Shown here: piece after piece, positions 41,597 through 54,576 of the stretch
Layout of the letters: each line of letters begins with the position of its first letter
How positions within the stretch are numbered: the first letter of the stretch is position 1
DNA from: Schizochytrium sp. TIO01
Taxonomy: Eukaryota; Sar; Bigyra; Thraustochytrida; Thraustochytriidae
NCBI GenBank assembly: GCA_004764695.1
Contig: SMSO01000014.1
Span: 3,671,148-3,735,147 of the forward strand
DNA: 64,000 nt
Direction of reading: 5' to 3'
The notes under the pieces: generated by a model
The model's input: only the letters and a program-made list of their open reading frames with translations
What the model was told of the DNA's origin: nothing
The model's database searches: none
Made by a program: the position numbers and the translations under genes

Positions 41597-44167
41597 GGTG
41601 ATGTACCCTCACTTTGTTCTTACTCAACCGAGTTTTGGTTTTGCTGCTACTCGTGTAGAATCCTGCAACTACGTCCCTTTCGTTCAGTTCTAGAGGTATT
41701 ACTAGCGCTCTCATATATAAAAGCAAAAGTCTCTAGGATTCTTAAGTACCAGGCACGGGTGTTTTGTAGGTACCCATTCATCTTCCAGCCTGTTTACCAT
41801 CATGCGAGTCGTTCTACTGGTCGTAGATTCATAACCGAGCGCGGCATAATACTGGCAGCCACTCTGACATATCGCACAATTTCCACCCTGCACAGTGTAG
41901 AACAACTTGCAGGTGGAGTAAGGACCGCACAGCCATTCGATCAGAAGCTGGTACAGCAGTACGTAGGCAGGGGTGCCTCACCTTTTGGTCTATTCGCATC
42001 CATTCGCGCTGGCACTCCCTCCAGCGCACAACAGAAGCTGTAGGGCTTTCAAGGACCGATGCAAACTTTGCGGGCGAGGGCTACGCTGGAACTCCCCTTA
42101 GGCTCGAAATCACGATGCCATCCATGGTCACCACGACCTGAAAGAGGGAAAGCTCAAAAGCGTAGCTCTAGATTTGGAAGCGGGGTGTGCGAGTGTGTAC
42201 TATTTATCTTCAACAAGTTATTAGATCGATCACCACCTACACCCTCCTGCTTCTGGCACCGCCTTCTATGGAAACCAAAGTTATAAACGGTGCCTTGTCA
42301 ATTGCCGCAGCCTCTTTTGACACTATGGAGCCAAGCCTCGACTTCAAGCTTCTGAGTCCCGCGTGAATGAGATTCCATCGCGATCGTGATCATCAAGACC
42401 ATCGTTAAAGTGTTACAAAGAGCGGAGAACTAAGCTAAGAGCGCGTTAAATCTCCAGAGACTGCACAGCACAGGTGTACACCTAGTAGGTACGGTCTTCT
42501 AGATACTACTAGCGATATTCTTCGCGTCGCCAAGATCTTGTTCCTTTGCACGTCAGTCGTTCAATTGCAAGAACGGTCTCTAAATCTGTGAAAACTAAAC
42601 TGCTTTATCCTCCAGGTTATACATTCATCATAGCTGCTTGGCTTTAACTTTATGATCAAGGTACAGGTGAACCGCAGAACCTTTTAGGCACTGGCAGTCA
42701 GTCAGTCACCTGCTAGTACTTACCTACCTACCTACCTATGCACATCTGCTAACGAGCTAGCCAAAGCGGACATGCGACTGGTTCCGAGAAGCCAGCTGGA
42801 AATTGCCAGAGATCATAGGTTGAATTGCAGCTAAGTTATGTTCTTGGAAAGAACTTACAGCCATGCCTTCGGCATGAATTGAAATGAGGTGGTGAGCGGT
42901 TCTCGCTGGGCTAGCCAGTTTCTTGCAACAGTCGGGAACTATGGTCCACCTAACATTAATCACCTGCGAAACGAATTGTCTCCTCCTACCTGAGCATGAA
43001 CAGAGATGAAGGTATGATGACTCAAGCACGTGGCAATTGCGTAGCTGAGGGTCCGGTCAACATCCAATTCCCTCTTGGAATTTTGGGCTCGCTTGATATT
43101 CTTCAAGCTCAAGTCTGTCCTGAATAGGTGGGTATTTGGGTTTTGCATGGTGTGTATGTAATCTGCAGCTTCAAGCATCTGCCCAGGCTCAGATTGACGT
43201 TTTCAGTAAAGGTGACAGCAAGGTTCCATCAATTGTTTATGCCATCAATTGTCCATGTGCAACGAGCCTTACTAGTTGCAATACGCTTTGAAACAAAACA
43301 CTCTGCAGCACCAAAAGTAAAGAATAAACTCCTACAACACCTTAAAGTAGAGAGTGTGGCTGGGAGGATAAGATCTAATTAAGAACAGGGGCCTGGCCTG
43401 CAACAAACTTCAAGGGGCAGACAATCAAGAACAAGAAATGCGTGCGCCGGATACTAAATACCCCTACCTCTAACAGCCTCCAACAGCGCCAATACGTTCC
43501 CTTCATCCAAGCCCGGACGTCCTATAATACTATGATAGATAGCTGGAAGAAGCTATAACATAACAAGCAAAAAAAAGAGCAAAAAAACAGAAACAATCAA
43601 AACCGAACATGAATTATTTTATTCATGATGAGAAAGACAATGTGTAGTGGAGGGCAAATAATACAAACGAATTACACGCTCTCTCGCTCAAAAAGAAAAT
43701 TTCAAGCTGTGTGGAAACTGATTCTCAAAAGGCTGACACGGCTGACTTGGGTGACTCGGCTGACTCTGCGTCTGGCGATTTCTCGACTAGTAAGCGCAAT
43801 GCAGTAGTCTAAACAAAACTTATTCTGCAGCGGGAAGAATATGAGACTAGAACTAGCCAATGGCCGTTGCAGAATCGGGGAGTAGTCATAGACGGCTAAG
43901 GGGAGGCCGCACTGGTAAAGGTGCGCTCTCGTGGGTAAGAAATGCAGAATTGCAGTCGTGTGGCAGACGAGATTTTGAGAGCGTTGTCAGGAAATGCCAG
44001 TAATAGATAATGAGAGAGAGAGGAAAAAACGACGCTAGCGAGGAAGACAGCAATTCAGGCCACGTTCATCGATTGATGAAACGTGAGAGAATATCAAGGG
44101 TGTTATGCCTGGGCACCGGAGCACTGAACTGATTTGTTTTCTCTTTTCTTCACAGTGAGTGAATAAG
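41597..44167. other. 2.6 kb spacer without a supported gene
   Basis: The first part is the promoter of the vWA-Hint gene. A few frames of 70-94 codons occur but none shows motifs. A CTAC-type repeat lies at about 42720-42740. The right end is the 3' flank of the bZIP gene. Confidence 0.5.
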
Positions 44168-45568
44168 CTAGCTGGAAACACATGCACTTCCATCAATAGC
44201 ATGAGCTGCAATGGCAGGAAATTGACCTGATTGCATCATTTTGCGACCGAGCATTTCAAGATGTTGTGCATAGGCAGTAAGACGCTCCCCGATAGCCGGT
44301 CCCAGTGACCCGTCTGCAAGGACATACTGGCCGATAGGTTCATTGCACGGTACAGAGAAAATTGATGTACACAAGGTACCATCCTCTTGTCGCACAGCAG
44401 GCCGAACGATCTGTCCGAGGAGAAAAGAGCGGTCTTTGGTAGACTCTTCTACGAGATTTGTTGGTGCAGTGATGCTGCAGCCAAGGAAGGCCTCTACGCG
44501 TTGTGTGTACTTGGTGCTTGGTCCATCAAAGCATGGCTCAAGCATAATTTTGGCCTCTGAGAAAAGTCGAGCGTCAGATTGACCACCTTTATCAGAGTTG
44601 TCAAATGCAATGATTTTGACACCTGATTGTGGCGCAGATGGAGTAATATCGCGAATTTTACCTGTGAACCCTTGGATATCGTGCTCTACACGATCAAGAA
44701 AGTCAGGGTCACTCAGGGAGCCCCAAATTACACGAAACATCTCTGCAGCATTTAAAAGGCAAAAGTGATCGCGAGCAGGCATATCGAAGCGCACCACAAC
44801 ACGACGTGCGGATTCGCGATCACATCCCAACGGAAGAAGCTGGTATCGAAAGCCGATGGTGTATGGAGCCTCAGGAAATAGCTTGAAGCGCCTACCTTCA
44901 AGCCAAGATTTGTCGTAGCACCCATAGCCAATACCAAGAACCTGCGCAACTGAAGAATCCTGGCATCCCCGCAGAAGCATAGCGGTTTCTTCGTCTGAGG
45001 CTTGGGTCTCGGCCTGTTCAACACCCTTCACAAGACGAGAAACAGAATTGCGCATTTTTTGCACCTGCATGCGCAAAAGTTCGTTTTCCATACGCAGACG
45101 CGCATCTGTGGTAAGGCCAGCACATCTCAGCGCTTCTACTTCTGATTGAAGATCTGCGATTCGGCTCATATAGATGTCCCGCTCCTCGACCATAGTGTCG
45201 ATGCGCTTCTGGAGTTCTTCACGTTCGATTTTCCTGCGAAGACGGTGACGTCTGCAAGCAGCTGCGTTATCGCCTCCGGAGGCCCGTTTACGCGACTTCT
45301 TCTCAGTGTGTGCCGCACCTTCACTGCTGTTGCTGCGATCGCCACTGCTGATGCTACTACTACTCCTAGTCATCTCGCGTGTCTTGATGTCCATGAACTT
45401 ATGTGCCCGACCTGGCATGTTTTCGTAGTCTTTGGAGAAACCATCGTACACGCTGGTCTCCGAATGCAAAGGACTATCTGTGTTGGTCATGGAATCTGCT
45501 GCGGAGCCTCCTGTGATGGCCACGTCAATCTCATTGGATCCGACTTCGTTTGTTGATTGCCAGTTCAT
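44168..45568 (-). CDS. bZIP-type transcription factor
   Basis: A 466-residue single-exon protein from ATG 45568; the frame is open another 89 codons upstream but only with TTG. Residues about 89-113 are a basic region (KKSRKRASGGDNAAACRRHR) with the N-x7-R signature (Asn 101, Arg 109), followed by heptads at about 117-172 (L/I/M at four- and three-residue spacing) forming the dimerising coil. An Ala-Ala-Ala-Cys in the basic region is typical of the DNA-contact helix. The remaining 290 residues form a probably folded domain (WLEGRRFKLFPEAPYTIGFRYQ onward) that I cannot assign. It should be a nuclear sequence-specific DNA-binding protein. Target sequence and partners are unknown. Confidence 0.82.
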   Translation of the reverse strand: MNWQSTNEVGSNEIDVAITGGSAADSMTNTDSPLHSETSVYDGFSKDYENMPGRAHKFMDIKTREMTRSSSSISSGDRSNSSEGAAHTEKKSRKRASGGDNAAACRRHRLRRKIEREELQKRIDTMVEERDIYMSRIADLQSEVEALRCAGLTTDARLRMENELLRMQVQKMRNSVSRLVKGVEQAETQASDEETAMLLRGCQDSSVAQVLGIGYGCYDKSWLEGRRFKLFPEAPYTIGFRYQLLPLGCDRESARRVVVRFDMPARDHFCLLNAAEMFRVIWGSLSDPDFLDRVEHDIQGFTGKIRDITPSAPQSGVKIIAFDNSDKGGQSDARLFSEAKIMLEPCFDGPSTKYTQRVEAFLGCSITAPTNLVEESTKDRSFLLGQIVRPAVRQEDGTLCTSIFSVPCNEPIGQYVLADGSLGPAIGERLTAYAQHLEMLGRKMMQSGQFPAIAAHAIDGSACVSS

Positions 45569-47377
45569 GGTTGAGTCCCGGGACCAGCGCCCGCCGGCCG
45601 GGATCGGGGCAAAGGGGGGCGAGATTTTCAAAGGGGGTTTGCGGCTCTTGCGGCTCGCTCGCAAGCTTGACTCGTCGCCAAGAACTCGGTAGCAAGATGT
45701 AATATGCTCCACTCTAAACCAATCTAATTCCACACAAAGTTTCTCCCAGGTGATTCTAAAGCAATAGAACTTGAATCGTGGGGCTCCTGCCACGATGTAT
45801 TGTTGCTTCACGCGTGTGAACAGCACCAAGCACAAGTTGAGCGGATTGATGCTGGCGGCAGTGATCCACTAGGATCCACTAGGATCCACTAGTAGGCCTT
45901 CGTAGCAAGGGCTCAATTTCCGTCGCGCTCCATGCACTGCGCAGGAAAATTGTAAATAACTTCGCAGAACCCAGCTGCGCTCAAAGCTTTGCCTTCTGGA
46001 ACCCCTTCTGGGTCGTGTACAAGTGGAGCAGAGACGAGCGGTCGCTTTCGTTCCGCTTTTGCCTTTTGCCTTTCGGCTTCTGCTTTTATGCTTTTGTTTC
46101 TCTCAACACGATTTCTCTAAAAATCGCAGAAAACAGAGTGCAACTTGAGAAGAAAGTGCTTTCAATCCAGTCTCCTTCGCCTCGGCGCGCCTCGCGTTGC
46201 CCACTACTCGCGGGGCCGAGGGCGGTGAGGGGCTGCTGCGAGTCGGTTCTAGACGGCTGCCGCTCGAGCAGGCCAAAGCGCCGGGCGCAAAGAGAGGGCG
46301 CAAAGAGCCGCGTTAGAGAAAGAGGACTGTTTGGCAGGCAAGCTTTCCGAGTCCTTTTTAATCTATTATTTCTTTCTGTCTGTGATAAAATTATGTTTTA
46401 CTTTCTCTTTCACTTCTTCTCTTCTTCTATTCTGTTGGTAATTAATTTCCTTTCAACTCTGTGATGACATCATCAAAAAAACGCTCTTTATTCTTCACTG
46501 TAGTACTTTCAAAAGGTCGATTTTTGGAGGAACAAATAAATAAACAAATAAATAAATGAATGTGAAGGTCGATTTTTTAAACTCGCAACTTGAAAGAAAA
46601 TGGTTTTTAAAGAGAAAAAGGAAAAAAGTACTTTGCTTGAGAAAAGCCCCTCTATGCATGTATAAGAATGGATGTTGTAGAAAAATAATTGGCAACGAAT
46701 GTTGAAAGGCAATGATCATTAGTAGCTGAGGAAGCGAAGCTGTAACTGAGAGGATGATGCAGACGCGACTACGACCGATACTCTCCTTAAAAGCAACACC
46801 AGCAAAGAGAAACGTTTGTTTATTCTTTCACAGCAATCCATTTATTTGTTTAACTTAAAACAAACACCTTTTGATTACTTTTAATTACATCAAAGTACTA
46901 CACAAGTTTAAAGAAGCCCGAAAGCTAAGAAGATGAAGGTTTCCAAACAGTTCAATTCATGCTATTGCGAGCTCTCTTATCCTGCCGTGCCTAGAAGAGC
47001 CTGAGAAGGTTGCGATGTCCACGAATAGGCTCCTACCCACGGTTAGTCTCGGGTTCAGGACACGAGCTTTATCCACACGCAGAAGCAACGCGAAGTGAAC
47101 TTGGCTCCTCTCTTTCGCGCGTCCGTTTCTATGGTGAAGTTCTTCAAAGAGAAAGAAACAGTCAGTGAGTTGGTGAATTTCCAACTTCCATTCATTCAAG
47201 ATAACTGAGGTTATAAAGGCCCTTATTGCCTACCAATACCAAAACAACTGTGCCCACTTTGAGGAATGTAATGTCACCCGCTTCTTCTGTGGCTAACTAC
47301 GGGGATGCTTGAGGACTGCTGTTGTCTTCCATTTGTGGCATCTTACAAGTACCTTGATGCAGCACAAACGCCTGTTG
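45569..47377. other. Promoter side of the bZIP gene and gene-poor spacer
   Basis: Includes a tandem 11-base unit (GGATCCACTA plus one base, three copies at about 45868-45892), just upstream of the bZIP gene. Simple TTTA runs occur around 46535-46560. Open frames up to 149 codons have no motif. Confidence 0.5.
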
Positions 47378-47471
47378 TCATTGAATTGAATTGAATTGAA
47401 TTGAATTGAATTGAAATGAAATTGAATTGAATTGAAATTGAATTGAATTGAATTGAATTGAATTGAATTGC
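47378..47471. repeat. (TTGAA)n pentamer array
   Basis: About 17 tandem TTGAA units with two TTGAAA variants. On the other strand it reads TTCAA, so one frame gives a short Asn/Ser/Ile/Gln/Phe repeat; this is not a gene. Confidence 0.95.
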
Positions 47472-50209
47472 AGGCATCTATGGCCCCGTAAGCGAACAGC
47501 AAAACTCTACCATAGGTTCCTATCTAAGCCCCCTTTTATAAAGTACATCGCTGTATGTATGTATTGAAGACACACTCACTGTTATGCTGCAAAGAACTGT
47601 TGAAGAGGAGTTGTGGCCAGAATTGGCTGACGATCCATCCTCTAAAGGCCCTTCTAATCAGGAGCTTTCGTTGAGACTGGCTTGGCTCTTGTTCGTTTCA
47701 TAGGTTAACTCGTGATGTTTTTTCTGATTTCTTTCGAAGGTAGGCAGGCAACTTATTTTCGATTGATGGATTTGTAGAACATGGTCGTAACAAATAGGAA
47801 ATGAAGAGTGACAGCCAGTGGGTGAGGATGAGGTTTAAGAAAAGCCTCCCTTATTTGATTTGCAGTTTGCTAGTTTGTTCATTTGTTCCAAACTGGCGGG
47901 GAGGAAAGAAACCACTACGTACGTAGACACCATGTATAGAGAAGATGGCTAGATATTTACATTAGCTTGATCTCGTGTAGATTCTATCAGCCTAGTTGAG
48001 CTCAGTGCCTGTGTAAAGTTTCAAAAAGTTATTTATTATCGTTATTATTATGATTGATATATTGAATTATTTATCGATCGTTCGTTTACTTTCGTTCTCT
48101 CTCGCACTTTCTCTTCGAGGTGTTTCTGCGCCCTTTTCTTATTATTTCTCTATAACTAATGCAAAACCGAAGTGAGTTTTGGCAACTCATTCAGACTTCA
48201 ACACGGGCCCGGAACATCTTGGTCTCAGTTCCGACGGGTTTCCTACAACCTCGATATATGTAACGCTGGCTTTGATCGCTGATGCAGTCGCTTGGTGTGG
48301 AAAACTTTGTTTCAGTCATGAAAACATTACGGTATTGGCAGCGAGTTGGGCAGAACACCTTCTTATGCATTGATAGGTCGAGTCTACGTATTGTATTGAG
48401 AATGGACAACTCACTGCCACAGCCCCCCCTGTAGTCAGCATCGGCGTGTCCTTTCTCTTGTACGTGTGGAGTCCAAGCAATAAGAACAGTTCTCCTGCAC
48501 TTCTGGTCTTAACCAATGACCCTCTGGAACGTTCAGGTTTTCACAACCCATTGAACTTCTTCTTCTTCTTCTTCTTCTTGAAGTTGCAGCATCCAGAAAT
48601 AGCTGCTCCTCAATGCACGTATGTATGCACTGATCGCTTCAAACAATAGGAAGTAATTAAGGAGAGCTAAAGTTACACAATACCAATCCGCCCTGCTGAC
48701 ACATCTTTTTTGGAGTTGTATAGAGTCCTAATGTTTGTGTTAGATGTACCATGCTGGTGTAAAGACGATTTTTATTATCGTTATTATTTTAAAGTTTAAA
48801 GTTTAAATAAAATAAAATAATAAAATAATTATAAAAATGCCACGTGCTCTTTTTAATTGATAGAATAGAATAGACTTAGTTTTGCTTTGTTTATTTTGTT
48901 CTGCTTGGTTAGGTATTGCTCTATCCCATGACTGGTTTTATGGGCACTCATTGAAGGTCCCTAAGGCCTTGCGTGGCATTGAGAGAAACGGAGGGTTGAT
49001 CTACAAGTAGGCATGGTGAACTTACACGGGGTTTAGGCGGCGAAGGACACAGAAGCTGACACTGACGCAAAATCAGAAACCTTTCTTTCAGCGTAGGTTC
49101 TACCTACCATTTCCTAAATTTCTTTTCAGACTAACAAAACTTTGTATATGTAGACCTATCTATATAGCCTATGCCTTGTCTTTTACTCATGAAAATAAAT
49201 AAATAAGTAAATAAGTGAATAGAAGGTAAGAATAGTGTTTTTTTTTTTTGTTTTTTTTTTAAATTAATCTCTGAAGTTACAACGTCGAGCCCGTTTGCGA
49301 TTCACCTTTTCATCTAACTCGCAATTTGCCGGTGGTCGACATCCTGGTTTTGGCCTCTTGCCTGTAAACAGTCACCTCGGCTATCGAGGGCCAATGCATT
49401 TATCAATCAAACATTGATTCGTTTGTATGCTTGCTTAACAATTTAATCAACCTGCAAGCTTGCCTGCTTTGCTTCGATTCTTACGTTGTTGCTTCCGTCA
49501 GTTCGCTTGCTGCAGAAGAGAACTTGAGAAACTCCCCGCAATTTTTGAACCAAAGAAAGTAAACGAAACAAACGGCACCTGCAGATCTATATCTAAATGC
49601 AGCTACAGGTTATCTGTCCAGCCTTTGCCTGAAAACGCGAGCGATGACCAGCAGAATAACTGGAATGCAAACATCAAAAGCCTTTTAAGAACTGAAAAGC
49701 AAACAGCAGAAACATCGAACGAGAAAGTGAGCTCTAGCTCGAACGGAAAAGTGGCCTGACAGCCAAAGCACAGAAGAGGACGCCGCGAAGTGTTTTGATG
49801 TAGCATGCCTTAATGATCTGCTTGAAGTGCTGCACGTATGTGATAAAGTGATCACAATATACTGATGAGGGAGGTTTCATGGCCACAAGAAATGAGCTTG
49901 CTAGAAGCGCGAAATCAGATAAGGCTTTGAGAAAGATGAACTTTATACTTGCCAAATGAAATGTGAATTGAAAAGTCTGCTTATGAACCCTTCAGATTCG
50001 GGATCAGTCACTTGGCTCAATTATGAAGAAATAAAGCGAAGCGGGCCAAGCGAAAGAATCAGGTAACTTAGCAAAGCTCACGAGTAACTTTTTTAATTGT
50101 TTTTTTAAGAAATCAAATTTAAGTAGAAATGATAAAAGGAAGGACGAGAAATGATTCGTCGAAGGTACATTGTTGACCGGTGTTCCGTTCTTTTACCTAT
50201 TAATTGAAA

Positions 50210-50214
<5 letters not shown>
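47472..50214. other. AT-rich spacer without a supported gene
   Basis: Long AT-rich stretches with AAAT-type repeats at about 48795-48832 and two T-runs at about 49238-49260. Frames of 60-100 codons lack motif support. Confidence 0.5.

Positions 50215-50259
<45 letters not shown>
50215..50259. repeat. (GA)n dinucleotide repeat
   Basis: About 22 GA units without interruption. Confidence 0.95.
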
Positions 50260-50263
<4 letters not shown>

Positions 50264-51310
50264 TTTTAAAATTAATTTTTTGAAGAGACGAAAGTACTTT
50301 GTAAAACGATCCACGAAGACTCGACGAATCAATGCCGCTGCCAGGAGCGCTAAGTATACCGTGTTGTCCAAGACAAAAGCAGAGGTCTATAAACCCAGGA
50401 CGAGGCGAAGACAGGCCAAGTGCTGGTGCTGGTTGTTGAGTTCACAGCAGCGGCTCTCTCGCGAGCGAGAACTTGACAAGCGCACAAGAACAGAAAGTGG
50501 ACATCATTGGTGTACCACCGCGGCACAGTGTTAGCAGAAGCCTTCTCGTGTTGCAAACCAGCTCAAACTAAAGGCGGAGCTCGTAGACACGATCGACTCT
50601 GTTCTGGTTCACTTGATCGTCGACATGCACCAGCCAGAGGTGCTGCGGATACGAAAAGGCGGCACGGGAAAAAGTTTAGGGTGAAGCAAACAAGAACCGT
50701 GGTTCGTACGAGGTGACCTTCGGCCCGGCCAAGACGCTGCAGCAGTACACCGCTTTGGCGATGGGGGCAAGCAAGCAAGCAAGCCCCAGACAACCATCGC
50801 GGATGAGTCTTGAACGACACTGGCGGAAACGGTCTCCAGAAGCACGCGTTAAACCTCAAGCGAACGCAATAGAGCATTCGATTCCTTTGAGCCCATCGTG
50901 AAAAGCAATTTCTCCATAACCTTTTCTATTTGACGACTGTAAAACAAAGCAAAAAGGACAATAGCGATCGCAAGAAAAAATATTATATGTATACAGAGAG
51001 GCAGAGTGAGAGAGAGTGAGAGCGCTATCCGGTCATCAAGCTCTACGCAGAACAGAAAATGTTAGACTTGACTTGCAGAAGGACCCAAAGAGATTGCCGA
51101 CCCACAGAACCAGCTAGCAGCGGTTTCGAATCAGCTCATCATAGAGCTTGCTGGGCGAAACAGGGGTCACTTGATCCCACGAAGTCCAGGCTTCAACGTA
51201 GAGACTCAGCATTGAGATTGCGAAGCTGCTGCACTAGGACCCACAGAAGGACGCAAGCCTGGACCGTTTGTGGACGAGGCTGCTCCTGAAGAGACGCTTT
51301 TGGACGCACA
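50260..51310 (+). other. GC-richer island with exon-like frames, not assembled
   Basis: Two protein-like stretches lie on the + strand. One starts immediately after an AG at 50531 and reads about 49 codons with the pattern ..NQLKLKAELVDTIDSVL.. to TGA near 50679. The next opens right after TTTAG near 50673 with GEANKNRGSYEVTFGPA and reads to a stop at 50901. A GAG|GTG donor followed by an AG about 42 bases on would join them in phase. No ATG, family motif or further exon is identified, so it is reported as a candidate only. Confidence 0.22.
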
Positions 51311-51867
51311 CTAATTAAAAGAAGAAAGAACATGTGAGAGGTCAGTAAAACAAATTGATAAACATACAAATACGGGGAAAAGAATGGGCGCTCACTCAGC
51401 TACCACGCGCGCAATGTCTTGTTGGCAATCTAATGCAAACGGAAATGAACGAGAGTATGAAAAACAAGGTCTATGCATTAGACGGAGGTTTGGGGCGGCG
51501 CGATCGACTCCAGGAAACGAGGCCGAATGACGAGAAGAATTCACTGAGAGCTCGAGTGATTTGAGTAAGCCAAGCTAATGGACTGCGTCCTTGATGTGAT
51601 AGATGTATGTATATGTATTTGTACAAGGTTGGTGTAGCTACCTACTATTTGAGATAAAACTTGAGGCGTTGTTTCGAACGAGGTAATTCATGGATTGCGC
51701 GGTTGATGGGGGAGGTAGGTAGGTGAAGTGCTTATATTTTACCAGCTTAAATATCAATTGCTCCAGGCTAGAACTGGAAACACTTGTTGAGATTGTCTGA
51801 GCTTGTTTGAGCTTCTTATTGATGATGAATGAACTGGTACTAGCAGTTACTATGTACCAACAGCAAA

Positions 51868-51966
51868 CAAGAAAAGAAGAGAAAAGAGGGAAGGGAAGAG
51901 ATGGGAAGGGAAAGCAAAGAAAGCAGAGCGAAGTGTGGAGGAAAGGGAAAGAAGGAAAAGAAGCGG
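51868..51966. repeat. Polypurine tract
   Basis: About 100 bases that are almost entirely A and G, made of AAAGGGAA-like variants. Such tracts can form triplex DNA under torsional stress. Confidence 0.8.
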
Positions 51967-52113
51967 GACTTGTTTCGAGAGGTATCTTGAGTGTTTTAAA
52001 GATAACATTTTATTTGATTTTTTAAGAATGTTGTTTATTTTTTCTTCTCCTTCTTCTTGATCTTTTTTCTTTTAAAAATTAATTTGTTGGTAAAGGTGAC
52101 TATTTTCGTCGAT

Positions 52114-52149
52114 CAAGCCAAGCCAAGCCAAGCCAAGCCAAGCCAAGCC
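52114..52149. repeat. (AGCCA)n pentamer array
   Basis: Seven tandem units of AGCCA, perfect except at the last unit. Confidence 0.9.
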
Positions 52150-54035
52150 TCGGGTTATCTAATGTCATCCCGAACCACAAGGCGTTGGCGTTGGCATTGT
52201 CATTACTCGCGTAGACTCAATATGCATGGAGAATGCAAGGTTCGATGTCTCAGTGAGGCGCAAAGTCTAGTTTTAGCCTCAACAATTCTACAATGGGGAA
52301 ACGCCAAGGGCGAAAAGTGAAATAGTGTTTGAGGTCACTTCACGTTGCCTAAAACTTATAGTTGGCTAAGTACCTGATAGTCGTGCGGCAGACCTGTTCT
52401 GCAAAACCGACGCCAAAGCTTTTTCAATTCGTTGTTTTAAACAGTAGTAATAGGTCTGGTTATCATGGTATCGCGCTTTGCAATTCTGTTAGTGATCAAT
52501 GATGGATCCATAGGTCCAACGATTTAGTGACACTTTACGATGCCAATCTATTAAGTATATATATGTTGACGGGTGAGCACCATAAAGTAGAGGACAAGAT
52601 CAGATAAAAGGTAAGCTTTTGCTGTAATATTCGTCGTCTTTAGTTTCTTTATGTTTCCTTTTAGATCTAATAGACCTTCTCGTCCAGCATTTTGTACGTA
52701 TAGAGTCCCTTTTGGTACTGTTGATAGATATGCTTGACAATGAAAATGGAATGTATCAAGAAATTCGTTCATAGCGCTTTATGTTTTGTGCGGCTCTGGA
52801 GTGGAAATAACCATTCTAGACGGAAAACCGGCAGAGACAGGAGCCGTTTTTCAGGAGAGCTGTTATACAAGTTCTCCATCGTTACAAAATCAAAAAAAAT
52901 TGAAGAATTAAATAGTAACATTGATCAAAGATCCCGGAGATTGAAATCTTAGACTCCGTACCTACGTATCACGGAATGACAATCACTTTCCTCGCGCGTC
53001 AGCAACTCTTAAGGAACGAACATACTGAAGTCAAATGCATCATATTCTTGCTTTTAAAATACAAAACATATTAACATCAAACAGAGTGTGCGAACTCGAA
53101 GAATTATGGATTATGAGGTACCTATTACCTAGTACCCAGTACCTAGTACGTACTGCTGCAACCTCTTACAATGAGTTGCCCAACTTATTTCCTACGTTGA
53201 ACAGCTCGCGAAGCTTTGTTACGACCGCTGAATTACTAGAACCTGCTATTGAGGGACGCCTCTGAAGGATCCAGGCAATAGATCAAGGTGTTCTCGAACT
53301 TTTATATGCACACGCTTTTACCGCTGGCATTTGCATCGTTGATATGTGGTGCTGAGTAAATTCTACACTGGGGAAACAAACAAAAGAAAATAGAAAATTC
53401 ACTCAGGCAGCCTTTATTTGAAGGAGTGTGAATATGGCAAGGCTACACCCTGACAAATAGAAAACGTCTTTCGCACGACAAAGTCTTTGATATCCAGACC
53501 AGACTCATGTAGCGGCGGAAATAAAGTTCATAAACACTAAGTTCTATGCGAGGGACACTCTGTGGTAGCTTCTGTAATTTTCAGATGACTAGCTTTTTTC
53601 GGCGCCGTCATCCCAAGAGCCTCAGATTTGTAGAAGTACCAAAGGTATCTAGCTGCGCTGTTTCTCTTCTGATGAAAGGCAGCCACTGTCTTTGTCGGGC
53701 TTGCACATGGTCAGACATAAGCTTTAAGAAAGTAAAGAAAGATCAACGTTGTTTTCAAAATATTTGATTTACCCTTTGGTTCCACATGTTCGTAAAGAAT
53801 TTTCTCTGCATCCGTGTCGAAAGAACAAAACATTTAGCTAACTACTTGACCAAGTAACCCGACCTACCTGGATACCTACCTATATACGCCGTTTCACTCT
53901 TATGGAACAGTGGCTTTTTATAGACTACCTGCGGTACAAATGCAAACAAAAGCAAAGCTCTACCTACAGTGCGTGAAATGAAAACAAAGCAAATCGCTCG
54001 AATGGAAGTTTCTCTTTTCCCTTTTTTTTTTCTTT

Positions 54036-54080
54036 TCGAAGAAGAAAATGGAAATGGAAATGAAAATGGAAATGGAAACC
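54036..54080. repeat. GGAAAT hexamer repeat
   Basis: Six to seven GGAAAT/GAAAAT units, preceded and followed by T-rich tracts. Confidence 0.75.
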
Positions 54081-54540
54081 TGAAGAACTTTGTTTCTGTT
54101 TTTTTTTTTTTTTTAATTTTTTCAATTAACCCGTAAAGGAAGGCTTGAAATTGCAGAGTTAAAATCTAGAAACCGATGCCTGCCTGCACATCGGCGCCTA
54201 GCCAGGGCATCCATACAAGAAAGCGATCGCGGCCCCGTCTCCGCACTTTCGCTCGCTCGCTCATTCATTCAGTCAAATCAACTTGAAGAACAGCAGAGCA
54301 GCGATCGTGCGCCCACAGAGAGCCGCGAAGTCTGAGTGACTGGTCGCAAATAGCATACTTTATCGCAGTTGGGACAAGAGAAAAAGGCCAGCATCTCCAA
54401 ATGAGTAGAGTAGTAAGTAGGCAAGCTGCTGAGGTGGGAATAGCGTGTGGTCATGCCAAAGCGTAGAGGGGAAGGGCTTGACTGTGCGTGGGTGGGTGGG
54501 TGTCAATCATCTGGTGTTGACCAGCGTTGGAGCATGGTGT

Positions 54541-54576
54541 CGAGCTTGGAGGAGGAGGTGGTGGTGGTGGTGGTGG
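54541..54576. repeat. (GGA)n/(GGT)n triplet repeat
   Basis: About ten triplets: three GGA, then GGT units. Strand asymmetry is strong (G on one strand). Confidence 0.85.

Noticed and set aside
45569-45835. 89-codon N-terminal extension of the bZIP frame
   Set aside because: It begins only with TTG, there is no ATG, and the extended sequence is not bZIP-like; ATG 45568 is preferred.
46015-46464. 149-codon frame
   Set aside because: Low-complexity composition at the ends, no motif and no conserved start context.
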